Shown: piece after piece, positions 43,464 to 52,228 of the stretch
Layout of the letters: every line of letters begins with the position of its first letter
How positions within the stretch are numbered: position 1 is the first letter of the stretch
NCBI GenBank assembly: GCA_017524445.1
Contig: JAFXVP010000002.1
Coordinates: 1-64,000, forward strand
DNA from: Clostridia bacterium
Lineage (GTDB): Bacteria > Bacillota > Clostridia > Christensenellales > CAG-138
Length of the DNA stretch: 64,000 nucleotides
Reading direction: 5' to 3'
Program-made: the position numbers and the translations under genes
Notes under the pieces: generated by a model
Seen by the model: only the letters and a program-made list of their open reading frames with translations
Told to the model about the DNA's origin: nothing
The model's database searches: none

Positions 43464-44717
43464 ATGTTGGAAAACTTCCGCGAAGCCTTTGACGGCATTC
43501 GCTCCCATAAGCTCAGAAGCGCGCTGACGATGCTCGGCATCATCATCGGCATCGCCAGCATCATTGCGATCTCCTCCACGATCATGGGCACGAACGAGCA
43601 GATCAAGGATAACCTCGTCGGCTCCGGTTCGAACGTCGTGACCGTCCGCCTCTATCAGGGCGATTACCCCTTTGAAAGCGCCTGGTCGACCGTGCCGGAG
43701 TATATCCCGGCGCTGACGGACGAGACGCTCCGTGAGATCCGCGCGATCCCCGAGGTCGCAAGTGCGGCATACTACGCGCAGCGCGACGCCTACGGGCAGA
43801 TCCGAAGCGGCGACAGCGCGCTGTCCGCCGGTACGGTCTACGGCGTCGACCGATCCTATCCCGCGGTGTACGGCTACACCATCCGCGCGGGGCGCAGTCT
43901 GACCGAAAGCGACTGTACAAACTTCCGCAAGGTCGCCATGATCGACGAAACGGTCTCCGCCGCGCTGTTTGCCGGCGCGAATCCGGTCGGCAAAACGATC
44001 GACATCTGCGGCGAGCCGTACGTCGTGATCGGCGAGTTCACGGCCGCGTCGAGCTTCCGTCCCACGGTGACGACGCTCGACGAATACTTCACCTACAACA
44101 CCTCCTCCGGCGGCAAGGTGCTGATCCCGTTCTCCACGTGGCCGGTGCTGTTCCGCTACGACGAGCCGCTCTCGCTCGTGATCCGCGCCGTGGATACCGA
44201 TTCCATGACGACGGCGGGCCGGAAAGCCGAGGAGGTCTTAAACGACACGATCCGGCAGGAGAATCCGGAGGTCCGCTATAAGAGCGAGGACCTTCTGGAG
44301 CAGGCAAAGAATCTGCAGGAGCTAAGTAGCGCCACGAACCGGCAGCTGATTCTCGTTGCGGGGATCTCGCTCATCGTCGGCGGCATCGGCGTCATGAACA
44401 TCATGCTCGTGTCGGTCACGGAGCGCACGCCGGAGATCGGGCTTAAAAAAGCGCTCGGCGCGCGCAGACGGCGCATCTCGGCGCAGTTTCTGATCGAAGC
44501 GGGCGTGCTGACCTGCTTCGGCGGCATCCTGGGCGTGCTCGTCGGGATCGGGCTTGCCTACGGCATTTCAAAGGTTTCCGGCGTACCGATCTTCATCAGC
44601 TGGTACATCGTCATTCTGACGGTCGTGTTCTCGTTCGTGATCGGCATGTTCTTCGGCGCGATCCCCGCCTACCGCGCAGCGCGGCTTGACCCGATCGACG
44701 CACTGCGGCACGAATAA
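43464..44717 (+). CDS. MacB/FtsX-type ABC transporter permease
   Basis: The start is ATG 43464, with AAGGAGG 8 nt upstream. The 417-residue protein has span 1 (about 20-45, ALTMLGIIIGIASIIAISST). A large extracytoplasmic MacB_PCD domain (about 50-285) precedes three C-terminal spans within an FtsX domain. The conserved mechanotransmission segment is VTERTPEIGLKKALGARRR. It ends AYRAARLDPIDALRHE, the family's hallmark C-terminus. With the ATPase and two adaptors it forms a complete export machine; the cargo is unknown. Confidence 0.93.
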   Translation: MLENFREAFDGIRSHKLRSALTMLGIIIGIASIIAISSTIMGTNEQIKDNLVGSGSNVVTVRLYQGDYPFESAWSTVPEYIPALTDETLREIRAIPEVASAAYYAQRDAYGQIRSGDSALSAGTVYGVDRSYPAVYGYTIRAGRSLTESDCTNFRKVAMIDETVSAALFAGANPVGKTIDICGEPYVVIGEFTAASSFRPTVTTLDEYFTYNTSSGGKVLIPFSTWPVLFRYDEPLSLVIRAVDTDSMTTAGRKAEEVLNDTIRQENPEVRYKSEDLLEQAKNLQELSSATNRQLILVAGISLIVGGIGVMNIMLVSVTERTPEIGLKKALGARRRRISAQFLIEAGVLTCFGGILGVLVGIGLAYGISKVSGVPIFISWYIVILTVVFSFVIGMFFGAIPAYRAARLDPIDALRHE

Positions 44718-44730
44718 AATAACGAATGAA

Positions 44731-44770
44731 CAAAGGGTGTTGGGAATTTCTCAATACCCTTTGTTTTTTT
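44731..44770 (+). terminator. Terminator of the export operon
   Basis: CAAAGGGT...ACCCTTTG forms a hairpin followed by seven T. Confidence 0.85.
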
Positions 44771-44784
44771 AGCGTAATCCTTGA

Positions 44785-44852
44785 AAGATCCTTCGCTTCG
44801 CAAGATCCTTCGCTTCGCAAGATCCTTCGCTTCGCAAGATCCTTCGCTTCGC
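44785..44852. repeat. Four perfect 17-bp tandem repeats
   Basis: Four adjacent copies of AAGATCCTTCGCTTCGC lead into TCAGGATGACAC. Each unit contains a small GCGAAG-type inverted motif. It resembles intergenic repeats common in gut Clostridia genomes. Confidence 0.9.
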
Positions 44853-45145
44853 TCAGGATGACACGACAAGGTTGGTTTACAGAGCACAGTCCGCTGTTAT
44901 GTTGCTTGACGGGGCGTCCGGGAGGCCGCCCCCCTACAGTATGTTTACGCCTATATGAATACCTTTGCCGGAAGAACGATATAAGAAACATACCGGCGGA
45001 TTGTAGGGGCTGACGTCCTCGGCAGCCCGCCAAAAAGCACAACAGCGCTGTCGGCAACGCCCCGAAGATCGCACCCGAATACCGAAAAGCACAGCAGCCG
45101 GTGAATTGCTTCACCGGCCGCCGTTTCATTTACGGAGGAAACTGT
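44853..45145. repeat. Gene-free stretch with dispersed inverted repeats
   Basis: It holds GC-rich inverted pieces: GGCCGCCCCCCTACAG at about 44922-44938 against TTGTAGGGGCTG at 45001-45012, and GCCGGTGAA/TTCACCGGC (45097-45118). The last may weakly terminate the leftward gene ending at 45146. No reading frame with coding character is seen. Confidence 0.55.
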
Positions 45146-46681
45146 TCAGTTTTCGGGACGCGGCTTGATGTGCAGATCGCCGTCCCAGTCGCGGTATTCG
45201 GGCACGTACTGCTTGCCTGTCGCGGCGTTCACGTAGACCGTGTCCGCGACCCAGCCGGTGTTGATGCCGACCCAGAAGAAATCATCGTTCGCGTAATGCT
45301 CCGCATATTTCAGCACACCGTCCTCGAAGCCGAGCTCGTAGACCGTGCCGTCCTCGAGCCAAACGTCCATCGTACAGTAATGATCATCCGCAACCGCGTT
45401 CACGTCGACGTTCTTCACCGCCTTGCCGTGCGTATCGCCGTCATACGTGCCGAGTGCGGTGAACAGGTTTTCACCGATCTGTCTTACGACCGCTTCATAT
45501 TCCGCGCCGCCCATGTCGTCGTACGGAATATCCAAAAGATCCTTGCACGGGATGACGCAGTCCAGTCGGATCACATCGCGCGAATATGCCGACACCGTCA
45601 TTTCAAACCGGTCTCCGGTGATCACCCAGCAATCCTCGCGCGCGCCGCTGTCGTCACGGTAAAAGGTCGCCTTGAAGTCTTCCTGCTTTTTTGCTTCTTC
45701 TCCCGAAAGCTGATTGTACAGGCGATACAGCAGTGAGGTGATCTTTCTGTCGCCGACCATCTGATCCTCTCCGAACGCAGGCGCTTCCGCTTCCGCAAAG
45801 TTTCTCGGGTACGCCGGCGTCTCATAGTCGAACTGCATATCCGCAAGGAAGTATTCGCATTCGAGCATCGTCTCCTGATTCGGATAAACCGCGAACTGCC
45901 AGAGCTGATCGCCGCAGTACGAGAACGCAAGACATTCGTCCGTGTCGGTCGTGAGCATATAAACGCCCTCGTGCATCCACTGATTGTTGTTATCGCGATA
46001 CAGCACCGCGGATTTGTAGCCGAGCTTTTCCGCAAGCCGCAGCGCGTCCTTTTCACGGTCGATCGTGACCGTTTCCGGATACGTCAGAAGATCGGCGCAC
46101 AGAAGCTTCCAGTCCGTCTCGCGAACCGTCACAATGTAGGCCCCCGCCGGGTCGGTCACACGCAGAAACGCGTCACGGTCGCCATCCTTGTCGGTGTACA
46201 GAACCACGCTCGCCGCTTCAAGCGAATAGCCCGTGAGTTCCTCGTACGATTTCCCATACAGAATTTGCGTATACTCCTCCGCCGCCTGTCTGGCGAGATT
46301 CTCTTCTTCCGCGCTCGCTGTATACTGATCCCAGAACATCTTATTATCCGCATTGCAGTAACCCGTCCGAATGGGGATCGCGTACTGTCTGCGTCGCTGT
46401 ACCTCCTCAGTGATGGTCCTGATCATGTCCGGCGAAAGCTTCTCCTCCTCCGGCACGGGCGACGGCGTGGGAACGGGATTCGTCAGTTCTTCCGCAGATC
46501 CGTTCTCCGCAGACGTCGTTTTGTTCTGTTCCTCCTTCGCTTCCGCGACGGTCGCAAAGGTCTTGCCTTCCTTGGAGAATCTGATCACGCCGGTCAGCAC
46601 CAGTCCGGACAGGACGCCGAGGCACAGGACGCCGGAAAGCGCGATCAGAAGCACTTTGTGTTTTGTTAAGAATGTTTTCAT
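45146..46681 (-). CDS. Membrane-anchored extracytoplasmic protein next to the two-component system
   Basis: The start is ATG 46681 (MKTFLTKHKVLLIALSGVL), with AAAGGAGG 9 nt upstream. The 511-residue protein has one N-terminal span (about 9-32), a Glu/Thr/Pro linker (about 45-80) and a large extracytoplasmic part. That part contains several YTxxDGDR- and GxxY-type beta-rich segments and no catalytic motif I recognise. It begins 70 nt beyond the histidine kinase end, and its promoter region carries the same TTACAA repeats as the regulator promoter. It is probably a target of the two-component system. Confidence 0.7.
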   Translation of the reverse strand: MKTFLTKHKVLLIALSGVLCLGVLSGLVLTGVIRFSKEGKTFATVAEAKEEQNKTTSAENGSAEELTNPVPTPSPVPEEEKLSPDMIRTITEEVQRRRQYAIPIRTGYCNADNKMFWDQYTASAEEENLARQAAEEYTQILYGKSYEELTGYSLEAASVVLYTDKDGDRDAFLRVTDPAGAYIVTVRETDWKLLCADLLTYPETVTIDREKDALRLAEKLGYKSAVLYRDNNNQWMHEGVYMLTTDTDECLAFSYCGDQLWQFAVYPNQETMLECEYFLADMQFDYETPAYPRNFAEAEAPAFGEDQMVGDRKITSLLYRLYNQLSGEEAKKQEDFKATFYRDDSGAREDCWVITGDRFEMTVSAYSRDVIRLDCVIPCKDLLDIPYDDMGGAEYEAVVRQIGENLFTALGTYDGDTHGKAVKNVDVNAVADDHYCTMDVWLEDGTVYELGFEDGVLKYAEHYANDDFFWVGINTGWVADTVYVNAATGKQYVPEYRDWDGDLHIKPRPEN

Positions 46682-46718
46682 GGCTTTCTGCCTCCTTTCT
46701 ACGGCCCCATCGTAGCAC

Positions 46719-46762
46719 GGAACTTGTAACGGAGTCCTCACAGAGTTGTATCTAACTTGTAA
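46719..46762 (-). promoter_or_regulatory. Candidate response-regulator operator (11-bp phased)
   Basis: On the minus strand successive 11-mers read TTACAAGTTAG, ATACAACTCTG, TGAGGACTCCG and TTACAAGTTCC. A TACGAT -10 follows a few bases on. Three of four 11-mers fit TACAA(C/G)T, as expected for an OmpR-type dimer on one DNA face. It overlaps the last codons of the kinase gene. Confidence 0.5.
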
Positions 46763-47867
46763 AAAGCACCGACGCCGTCGTACCTTTGCCGGGTTCGGAG
46801 GCAAAATGCAAAGTTGCGCCGTGCAGGGCGGCGATCTCGTGGCACAGCGGCACGCCGAGCCCGCTGCGCACACTCGGGTTCTTTGCGTGCGACGGATCGT
46901 TGACATACTTCAGCTGCTCCGGCGTCATGCCCGCGCCCGTGTCGACGATTTCGATCACGCCGGGCGTCGCCCTGAGCTTCACGGGCGCGCCGGGCGCCGA
47001 CGCCTTCACCGCGTTTCCGATGAGGTTTCCGAGCATACTCAGAAGCAGCGCGCGATCGGCGGTGACCGCGTCCCATTTGATTTCCGTTTCGAGCGTCGGA
47101 TAGGTCGCCTTCAAATGTGCCGCAAGCTCAGCAAGCTTCACGCGCTCCGGCCGGAACACGTTCTTTCGCGCGTCGGCCATGGTCAGAAGCTTTTGCGAGA
47201 TCTCGCCGAGCCGTTCGCTCTCCGAGACGATGTAGCTTGCCGCCGTGTGTTGCTGCTCCGGCGTGAGCTTTGCGCGTTCCAATAGCTCGCCGTAGCCGCG
47301 AATGACCGTCAGCGGCGTCCGGAGCTCGTGTGCAAGCCGTTCGACCGGGCGATTGACGCGCTCCTGCATGACATACAGCGCCGCGGTGATGCCCGCGGTC
47401 AGAAGCGTGCAGATCAGCAGGGAGCCGATCGCCTGCCGCGTCATCCGGTGCATTTCATCCGTCACGTCCAGCCCGAAATGCAGCCACACGCCGTCCGAAA
47501 GCGTATCCGAGATCGCAAGCACGGTGCGTCCGTTTTGACTTACCCAACGCTCCCTGCCCGGCTCGACCGCGGGCGGGATCGGCTCGGTCGCGACCCACGT
47601 TTCACCGCCTTGTCCGAGTTCGAACGTCGCGCCGCCGCTGTCGTAGAGCGCAAAGCCGCGCGCGTATACGGCGCGGTTCTGTTCCGGGACGCTTCCGAAC
47701 ATGCCGTCGATCGCCAGCGCAAGCGCCTTTTCCTCGCCGAGCGCACGCGATTCGGTCGAGCGGAACGATGCGCGGACGTTTGACAGCAGCAAAACAAGCG
47801 TGCTGATATACAGCACGCCCGCCATCAGCAGGACGGTCAGCAGAAAACTTTTTTGCCGAAGCTTCAC
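46752..47867 (-). CDS. Sensor histidine kinase
   Basis: The 371-residue protein has an N-terminal span (about 10-30), an extracytoplasmic sensor (about 31-135) and a second span (about 140-162). The H-box is AHELRTPLTVIRGYGELL (His about 181). The catalytic domain has N-box LLGNLIGNAVKAS, G1 VDTGAGMTP and G2 SGLGVPLCHEI. The start overlaps the regulator stop by ATGA. There is no recognisable HAMP. The signal sensed is unknown. Confidence 0.93.
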   Translation of the reverse strand: MKLRQKSFLLTVLLMAGVLYISTLVLLLSNVRASFRSTESRALGEEKALALAIDGMFGSVPEQNRAVYARGFALYDSGGATFELGQGGETWVATEPIPPAVEPGRERWVSQNGRTVLAISDTLSDGVWLHFGLDVTDEMHRMTRQAIGSLLICTLLTAGITAALYVMQERVNRPVERLAHELRTPLTVIRGYGELLERAKLTPEQQHTAASYIVSESERLGEISQKLLTMADARKNVFRPERVKLAELAAHLKATYPTLETEIKWDAVTADRALLLSMLGNLIGNAVKASAPGAPVKLRATPGVIEIVDTGAGMTPEQLKYVNDPSHAKNPSVRSGLGVPLCHEIAALHGATLHFASEPGKGTTASVLFTS

Positions 47868-48517
47868 AGCCCCTCCTCAAACCGGTATCCGAGCCGGTAG
47901 ATCGTTTTGATCCTGTCGTCCAGACCGAGCTTTTTCCGAAGCCGCTGCACATGTACGTCGATCGTGCGCGATTCGCCGAGGAACGAGACGTCCCACGCCT
48001 CGCGCATCAGCCGCTGCCGCGACAGCGCAATGTTGCGGTTTTTGATCAGCACTTCCAGAAGCGCGTACTCCTGCAGGGTCAGATCGACCGGCTCGCCGCC
48101 CTTCGTCACCGTCTTTGCCTCGAAGTCGATCTCAAGATCGTCGATCTGATAGCGTCTTTCACTTTTATGCGTGCGGCGCAGAACCGCCTCGACGCGCAGC
48201 AAAAGCTCCGTCATTTCAAACGGCTTCACGATATAGTCGTCTGCGCCGCGCTCGAAGCCCTTGACCTTGTCCGCCGTCTCGCCGAGCGCGGTCAGAAAGA
48301 TCGCCGGCGTGCCCTTGAGCTTTTCGTATACCGAAAAGCCGTTCGTGTCCGGCAGCATCACGTCGAGGATCAGCAGATCGAGCGGCGTGCGCTCCGCGAT
48401 CGAAAGCGCTTCCTTTCCGGTGAACGCCTGCACGACCGTGTGCCCCACCATGCCGAGGTTCAGCGCAACGAGATCGTTGATCGCTTTTTCGTCCTCCAGT
48501 ACCAGAATACGAGCCAT
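47864..48517 (-). CDS. OmpR-family response regulator
   Basis: The 217-residue protein has a receiver domain with acidic pocket LEDE (7-10) and phospho-acceptor Asp52 in LLILDVMLPD. Thr in FLTALGE and Lys in DYIVKPFEM follow. A winged-helix output domain (about 125-217) closes it. GAGGG lies 6 nt before the ATG. Its promoter contains two TTACAACT copies 11 bp apart, so autoregulation is likely. Confidence 0.95.
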   Translation of the reverse strand: MARILVLEDEKAINDLVALNLGMVGHTVVQAFTGKEALSIAERTPLDLLILDVMLPDTNGFSVYEKLKGTPAIFLTALGETADKVKGFERGADDYIVKPFEMTELLLRVEAVLRRTHKSERRYQIDDLEIDFEAKTVTKGGEPVDLTLQEYALLEVLIKNRNIALSRQRLMREAWDVSFLGESRTIDVHVQRLRKKLGLDDRIKTIYRLGYRFEEGL

Positions 48518-48557
48518 CGTTTTCCCTCATTTCGACAGATTTCCTCTCCTTGCTTTG

Positions 48558-48589
48558 ATTATAACACGGCAGTTGTAACAGAGTTGTAA
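48558..48589 (-). promoter_or_regulatory. Promoter and candidate operator of the two-component operon
   Basis: On the minus strand TTACAACTCTG and TTACAACTGCC are adjacent 11-mers (plus-strand AGTTGTAA at 48571 and 48582). They are followed by a perfect TATAAT (48558-48563). The second half-site covers the weak -35, as expected for an activator of the OmpR class. Confidence 0.6.
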
Positions 48590-48639
48590 AAACACGTTGA
48601 ATAACCGCGGTTTATGCGAAAAGCTGTGCGGAAAAGGCA

Positions 48640-48664
48640 CAAAAAAGCTCCCCTTGCGGGGAGC
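48640..48664 (-). terminator. Terminator after proS
   Basis: GCTCCCC, loop GCAA and GGGGAGC on the minus strand are followed by TTTTTT. Confidence 0.85.
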
Positions 48665-48679
48665 GGTGAGGATCGTGGT

Positions 48680-50419
48680 TCAGATGCGTTCGGGGACTTT
48701 GGCGTTGACCGCGGCGATCAGCTCGCGGACTTTTGCGGAGATCGTTTCCGCCGCGGTGTCGATCGCGATATCCTCGCGGAAGGACTTGTCGCGCGCGGCA
48801 AGCTCGAACGCATTCCTTGAAAGCGTCTTCGGCGAGATGACCACGCGCACCGGCGCGCCGAGAAGGTCCGCGTCGGAGAACATGACGCCCGCGGAGACGG
48901 GACGGTCGTCGAAGAGTACCTCGACGCCCGCGGCTTCAAGCTCCTTATAGAGCTTTTCCGCCGCATTGCAGACGTCTTCGTTGTCAATGCGCAGCGCGCA
49001 GATCTCGACCTGCCACGGCGCGATCGTGATCGGCCAGATGGGACCGTAATCGTCGTGATGCGCTTCGCAGACCGACGCGATCAGCCGTCCGACGCCGATG
49101 CCGTAACAGCCCATGATCGGGTTCTTGCGCTCGCCGTTTTCCGCGTCGTAGGTCATGCCCATGGCTTCGGTATAGCGCTTGCCGAGCTGGAAGATATTGC
49201 CGACCTCGATGCCGCGGGAGATCTTCAGACTGTGCTTGCGGCAGTTCGGGCAGATGCCGCCCTCGACCGCCTTGCAGAGATCGAGATACTGCGTATCTTC
49301 GGGCAGATCGCGGGAAGGCGTGAAGCCGGACAGATGGTATTCGGGCTTGTTCGCGCCGCAGACGAGGTTCGTCGCGCCGACCAGCGAACGGTCGAACAGC
49401 ACGGTTGCCTTGGTTTCGAGATTGACCGGACCGATGTTGCCCGCCGCTAAGTTCGCGTTCTCGACATCAACCGCGGGGTGAATTTCCGCCTTCAGGTAAT
49501 TCGTGAGCTTGGTCTCATTGACCTCTTTGTCGCCGCGGAGGAAGATCAGCACGTAGGAATCGTCCGCGTTGCGCTGATAGACGACCGCCTTGCAGGTCTT
49601 TGCGTCGGTGACCTTCAGGTACTTTCCAACCTCCTCGATCGTCTTGGCGTCGCCGGTAAAGACCTCGGTGAGCGGCTCGAGCGTTTCGTCCGCTTTGTTT
49701 TCGGTGATCGCGTCGCACGCTTCCATGTTTGCGCGGAAACCGCATTCGGGGCAGGTCACGATGGTGTCCTCGCCAATGTCGGTTAAAAGCATGAACTCGT
49801 GGCTGATCTTGCCGCCCATCATGCCGGAGTCGGATTTCACCGCGATGACCTCGGGCACGCCCGCGCGGGCATAGATGCGCTCATACGCGCGGTAGCAGCG
49901 GTCGTAGTACGCTTCAAGGTCCTCCTGCGTAGTATGGAACGAGTACGCGTCCTTCATCGTGAACTCGCGCACGCGGATCAATCCGCCTCTTGCGCGCGGT
50001 TCGTCGCGGAACTTCGTCTGGATCTGATAGATCATGAACGGGTACTTCTGATACGTGCCCGCCACGTTCATCGCCATCTGCACCGCGGCCTCCTCATGCG
50101 TCATGCCGAGGACCATGTCCGCGCCGCCGCGATCCTTGAACCGCAGAAGTTCCTTGCCGATGGACTCAAATCTGCCCGAGCTCTGCCAAAGCGTCGCGGG
50201 CATGACGACCGGGAACAGGACCTCCTGTCCGTCGATCGCGTCCATCTCCTCGCGCAGGATCTGCTCGATCTTGTTCTGGATGCGCTTTGCCGGCGTAAAC
50301 AACGAATAGATGCCGTTGCCGACCTGCTTTATATAGCCGCCGCGCGTCATTAAGTTCTGGCTTTCGATATCGAACGCGCGCTCCTTGAACCGTTCGCCCA
50401 AAATGTTCTTTACCTTCAT
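48680..50419 (-). CDS. proS: Prolyl-tRNA synthetase (bacterial type with editing domain)
   Basis: The start is ATG 50419 (MKVKNILGERFKERAFDIES), with GGAGG upstream. The 579-residue class II synthetase contains motif 2 (KFRDEPRARGGLIRVREFTM, about 145-165). A YbaK-like INS editing domain follows (about 225-400). The catalytic C-terminal part has CYGIGVGRLIASVCEAHHDD, and an anticodon-binding domain closes it. This is the long bacterial form that clears mischarged Ala-tRNA-Pro. Confidence 0.96.
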   Translation of the reverse strand: MKVKNILGERFKERAFDIESQNLMTRGGYIKQVGNGIYSLFTPAKRIQNKIEQILREEMDAIDGQEVLFPVVMPATLWQSSGRFESIGKELLRFKDRGGADMVLGMTHEEAAVQMAMNVAGTYQKYPFMIYQIQTKFRDEPRARGGLIRVREFTMKDAYSFHTTQEDLEAYYDRCYRAYERIYARAGVPEVIAVKSDSGMMGGKISHEFMLLTDIGEDTIVTCPECGFRANMEACDAITENKADETLEPLTEVFTGDAKTIEEVGKYLKVTDAKTCKAVVYQRNADDSYVLIFLRGDKEVNETKLTNYLKAEIHPAVDVENANLAAGNIGPVNLETKATVLFDRSLVGATNLVCGANKPEYHLSGFTPSRDLPEDTQYLDLCKAVEGGICPNCRKHSLKISRGIEVGNIFQLGKRYTEAMGMTYDAENGERKNPIMGCYGIGVGRLIASVCEAHHDDYGPIWPITIAPWQVEICALRIDNEDVCNAAEKLYKELEAAGVEVLFDDRPVSAGVMFSDADLLGAPVRVVISPKTLSRNAFELAARDKSFREDIAIDTAAETISAKVRELIAAVNAKVPERI

Positions 50420-50464
50420 ATAATCCTCCAAATGGTTTGTGTTCTGTTGTTTCGACCGCATGAC

Positions 50465-50625
50465 GCCCACGGCGTCAATTCACGGCGTCAGCCAATTCAT
50501 GTGCGTCAGCACAATTCATGCGCGTCAGCGCAATTCATTCAAAACGAATTGACCTGCGGTCATGAATTGCCTTGCGGCATGAATTGCACCTTGCGGTGCA
50601 TGAATTGACCTGCGGTCATAAAATG
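50465..50625. repeat. Mini-hairpin array, orientation switch at centre
   Basis: The left half has AATTCA separators at 50477, 50494, 50513 and 50532, around cores GGC-GTCA-GCC, GTGC-GTCA-GCAC and GCGC-GTCA-GCGC. The right half has the reverse complement ATGAATTG as separator, around ACC-TGC-GGT, CC-TTGC-GG and CACC-TTGC-GGTG. The switch is near 50545. The array fills the proS-GNAT intergenic space. Confidence 0.75.
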
Positions 50626-50626
50626 A

Positions 50627-51340
50627 TCAATCCTTTTTTTCATACATCCAGTAGATCGCGCCGTCGGAAACGATCATGCCGAGCGATTCCTGAAGCTTTC
50701 TCGACGCGTCGTTTGTCGTGTAGATCTGTCCGTACGGCGTCCAGCCGCGGGAAAGCGTCAGGTTATGCAGCGCGATTTCCAAAGCCGAGCCGATGCCGCG
50801 CCGACGGAACTTCGGCAAAACCTCCAGCATGCCGGCGGAGCCGTCGCCGTGGAAGCCGATGAACCCCGCCATCTCACCGTCGACGTACGCCGCAAGCACG
50901 TCGCCCTGTCTTACGCGATCCTCGTAACGTTTCATGTCGCCGTCCGGATCGTAGACCGACATCAGAAACGGGACCTGTTCCAAAGGAAACGGTCGGATCT
51001 CGCAGACGTCCGGCACCGGGATCGGTTCCTTTTTCGGATAATACGCCTGCCAGCACGCCGAAGCGTGGTTGATGAACGGAAACGTCCTGAACACCGCGTC
51101 GCGCGAGGGCTCGTTATGCGCCACGAACAGGCAGCAGTCTTTGGGAACGGTTTTCAGCGCGCGCTCGCCCGCTTCGACCGTGTCGGACACGATCAGGCAG
51201 AAGCGGTCCATTTTCATCAAAAGCACCGCGTCGGGTTCGGCGTACAGCACCTTTGCGCCGCCGCGCTGAATCCCCTCGATCATGTCGATGCGCAGGGTCC
51301 TGTCCTGACCAAGATACGCAAGGATCTCCTGTTCGGTCAC
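50627..51340 (-). CDS. GNAT family N-acetyltransferase
   Basis: The start is GTG 51340, overlapping the upstream stop as GTGA, with GGGGG 8 nt before it. The 237-residue protein has a C-terminal GNAT domain with the acetyl-CoA pyrophosphate loop KFRRRGIGSALEIALHN. YTTNDASRKLQESLGMI follows. The N-terminal half is a divergent acetyltransferase-like domain. The substrate is unknown. Confidence 0.82.
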   Translation of the reverse strand: MTEQEILAYLGQDRTLRIDMIEGIQRGGAKVLYAEPDAVLLMKMDRFCLIVSDTVEAGERALKTVPKDCCLFVAHNEPSRDAVFRTFPFINHASACWQAYYPKKEPIPVPDVCEIRPFPLEQVPFLMSVYDPDGDMKRYEDRVRQGDVLAAYVDGEMAGFIGFHGDGSAGMLEVLPKFRRRGIGSALEIALHNLTLSRGWTPYGQIYTTNDASRKLQESLGMIVSDGAIYWMYEKKD

Positions 51341-52221
51341 GGCGTTACCCCCTTCACGTCCTTCGAAAAATGCTGATAATCCGGCTCGCCCTTGAAGTGT
51401 CCGCCCCATTTCCAGCCATGTTGTGTGAACAGCTTATAGCAAAGATCGTCCTCGGTGATCATGCCGGGGCGCAGGTTCGTCCGGTCGAGATACGGCTCGC
51501 TCTCCTTCGGGGAGAAGCTGCCGCCCGGCTTTACGTACGGGTTTTCAACCGGATTGACGTCGATCGCCGTGCCGTAGCTGTGGCGTGAAAAGTAGCTCTT
51601 TCCGGTGACCTTCCGGCAGCAGTATGCCGAAGTATTGTCCGCCGACATCGAGGGGCCGTCGTCGAACGGCTTGCCGAAATCGTCCAAAAGCTTTACCGAA
51701 CGCAGCGGATACTGCGCGTCATAAAGCGCTTCGAAGATCTCGATCACGTCCTTTGCAACCTTCTTATGCACCAGCAGCGCGCCTTCGTGCTCTTCGCCGT
51801 CGAAATCGACGTACAGGATATGCACGTAGCGGAGATCGTCGAGCTTGACCGGCGCGTCCTTCGGGTCCTCGGGATAGCTCATGCCGATCACGTAGCTTTT
51901 CAGCGCTTCGGTCGGCTTGCAGTACCAGAACGCCGCGTTGGTCTTCGATTCCGTGACGGCTTCATCCCGGAACGGATCCGGCGTCGGCGTGGGTTCTTCC
52001 GTCGGTTCCGGCGTGGGCTCCGGCGTTGGGGTCGGCGTCGGCACGGGCGGGAGCGTCTCGGACGGTTCCGTTTCCGAAACGGCGATCACGTCGTCCTCGA
52101 TCGCGGGCTCCGGCGTCGGCGCTTCGCCCGCGGGCGGTTCCGTTGCCGCAGTCTCCGGATTCGGTTGTACGCTGCAGGCGATCAGAAACAGAACGCACAG
52201 CAGCGGCAGGATTCGTCTCAT
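51337..52221 (-). CDS. M15 family D-Ala-D-Ala carboxypeptidase-like lipoprotein
   Basis: The 294-residue protein has a lipoprotein signal with lipobox FLIAC and a Pro/Thr/Glu-rich tether (about 20-85). A VanY/M15C-type domain follows, with metal ligands in SRHSYGTAIDVNPVEN and catalytic Glu and His in WGGHFKGEPDYQHF. It should trim peptidoglycan stem peptides or process endolysin-like substrates outside the membrane. No Shine-Dalgarno precedes the ATG, and the -10 lies 7 nt upstream, so it is predicted leaderless. Confidence 0.88.
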   Translation of the reverse strand: MRRILPLLCVLFLIACSVQPNPETAATEPPAGEAPTPEPAIEDDVIAVSETEPSETLPPVPTPTPTPEPTPEPTEEPTPTPDPFRDEAVTESKTNAAFWYCKPTEALKSYVIGMSYPEDPKDAPVKLDDLRYVHILYVDFDGEEHEGALLVHKKVAKDVIEIFEALYDAQYPLRSVKLLDDFGKPFDDGPSMSADNTSAYCCRKVTGKSYFSRHSYGTAIDVNPVENPYVKPGGSFSPKESEPYLDRTNLRPGMITEDDLCYKLFTQHGWKWGGHFKGEPDYQHFSKDVKGVTP

Positions 52222-52228
52222 AAAGGTG

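Noticed and set aside
50465-50625. CRISPR array
   Set aside because: The repeated part is only 7-8 bp, the intervening cores are short palindromes rather than unique spacers, the separator inverts mid-array, and no cas gene is nearby.
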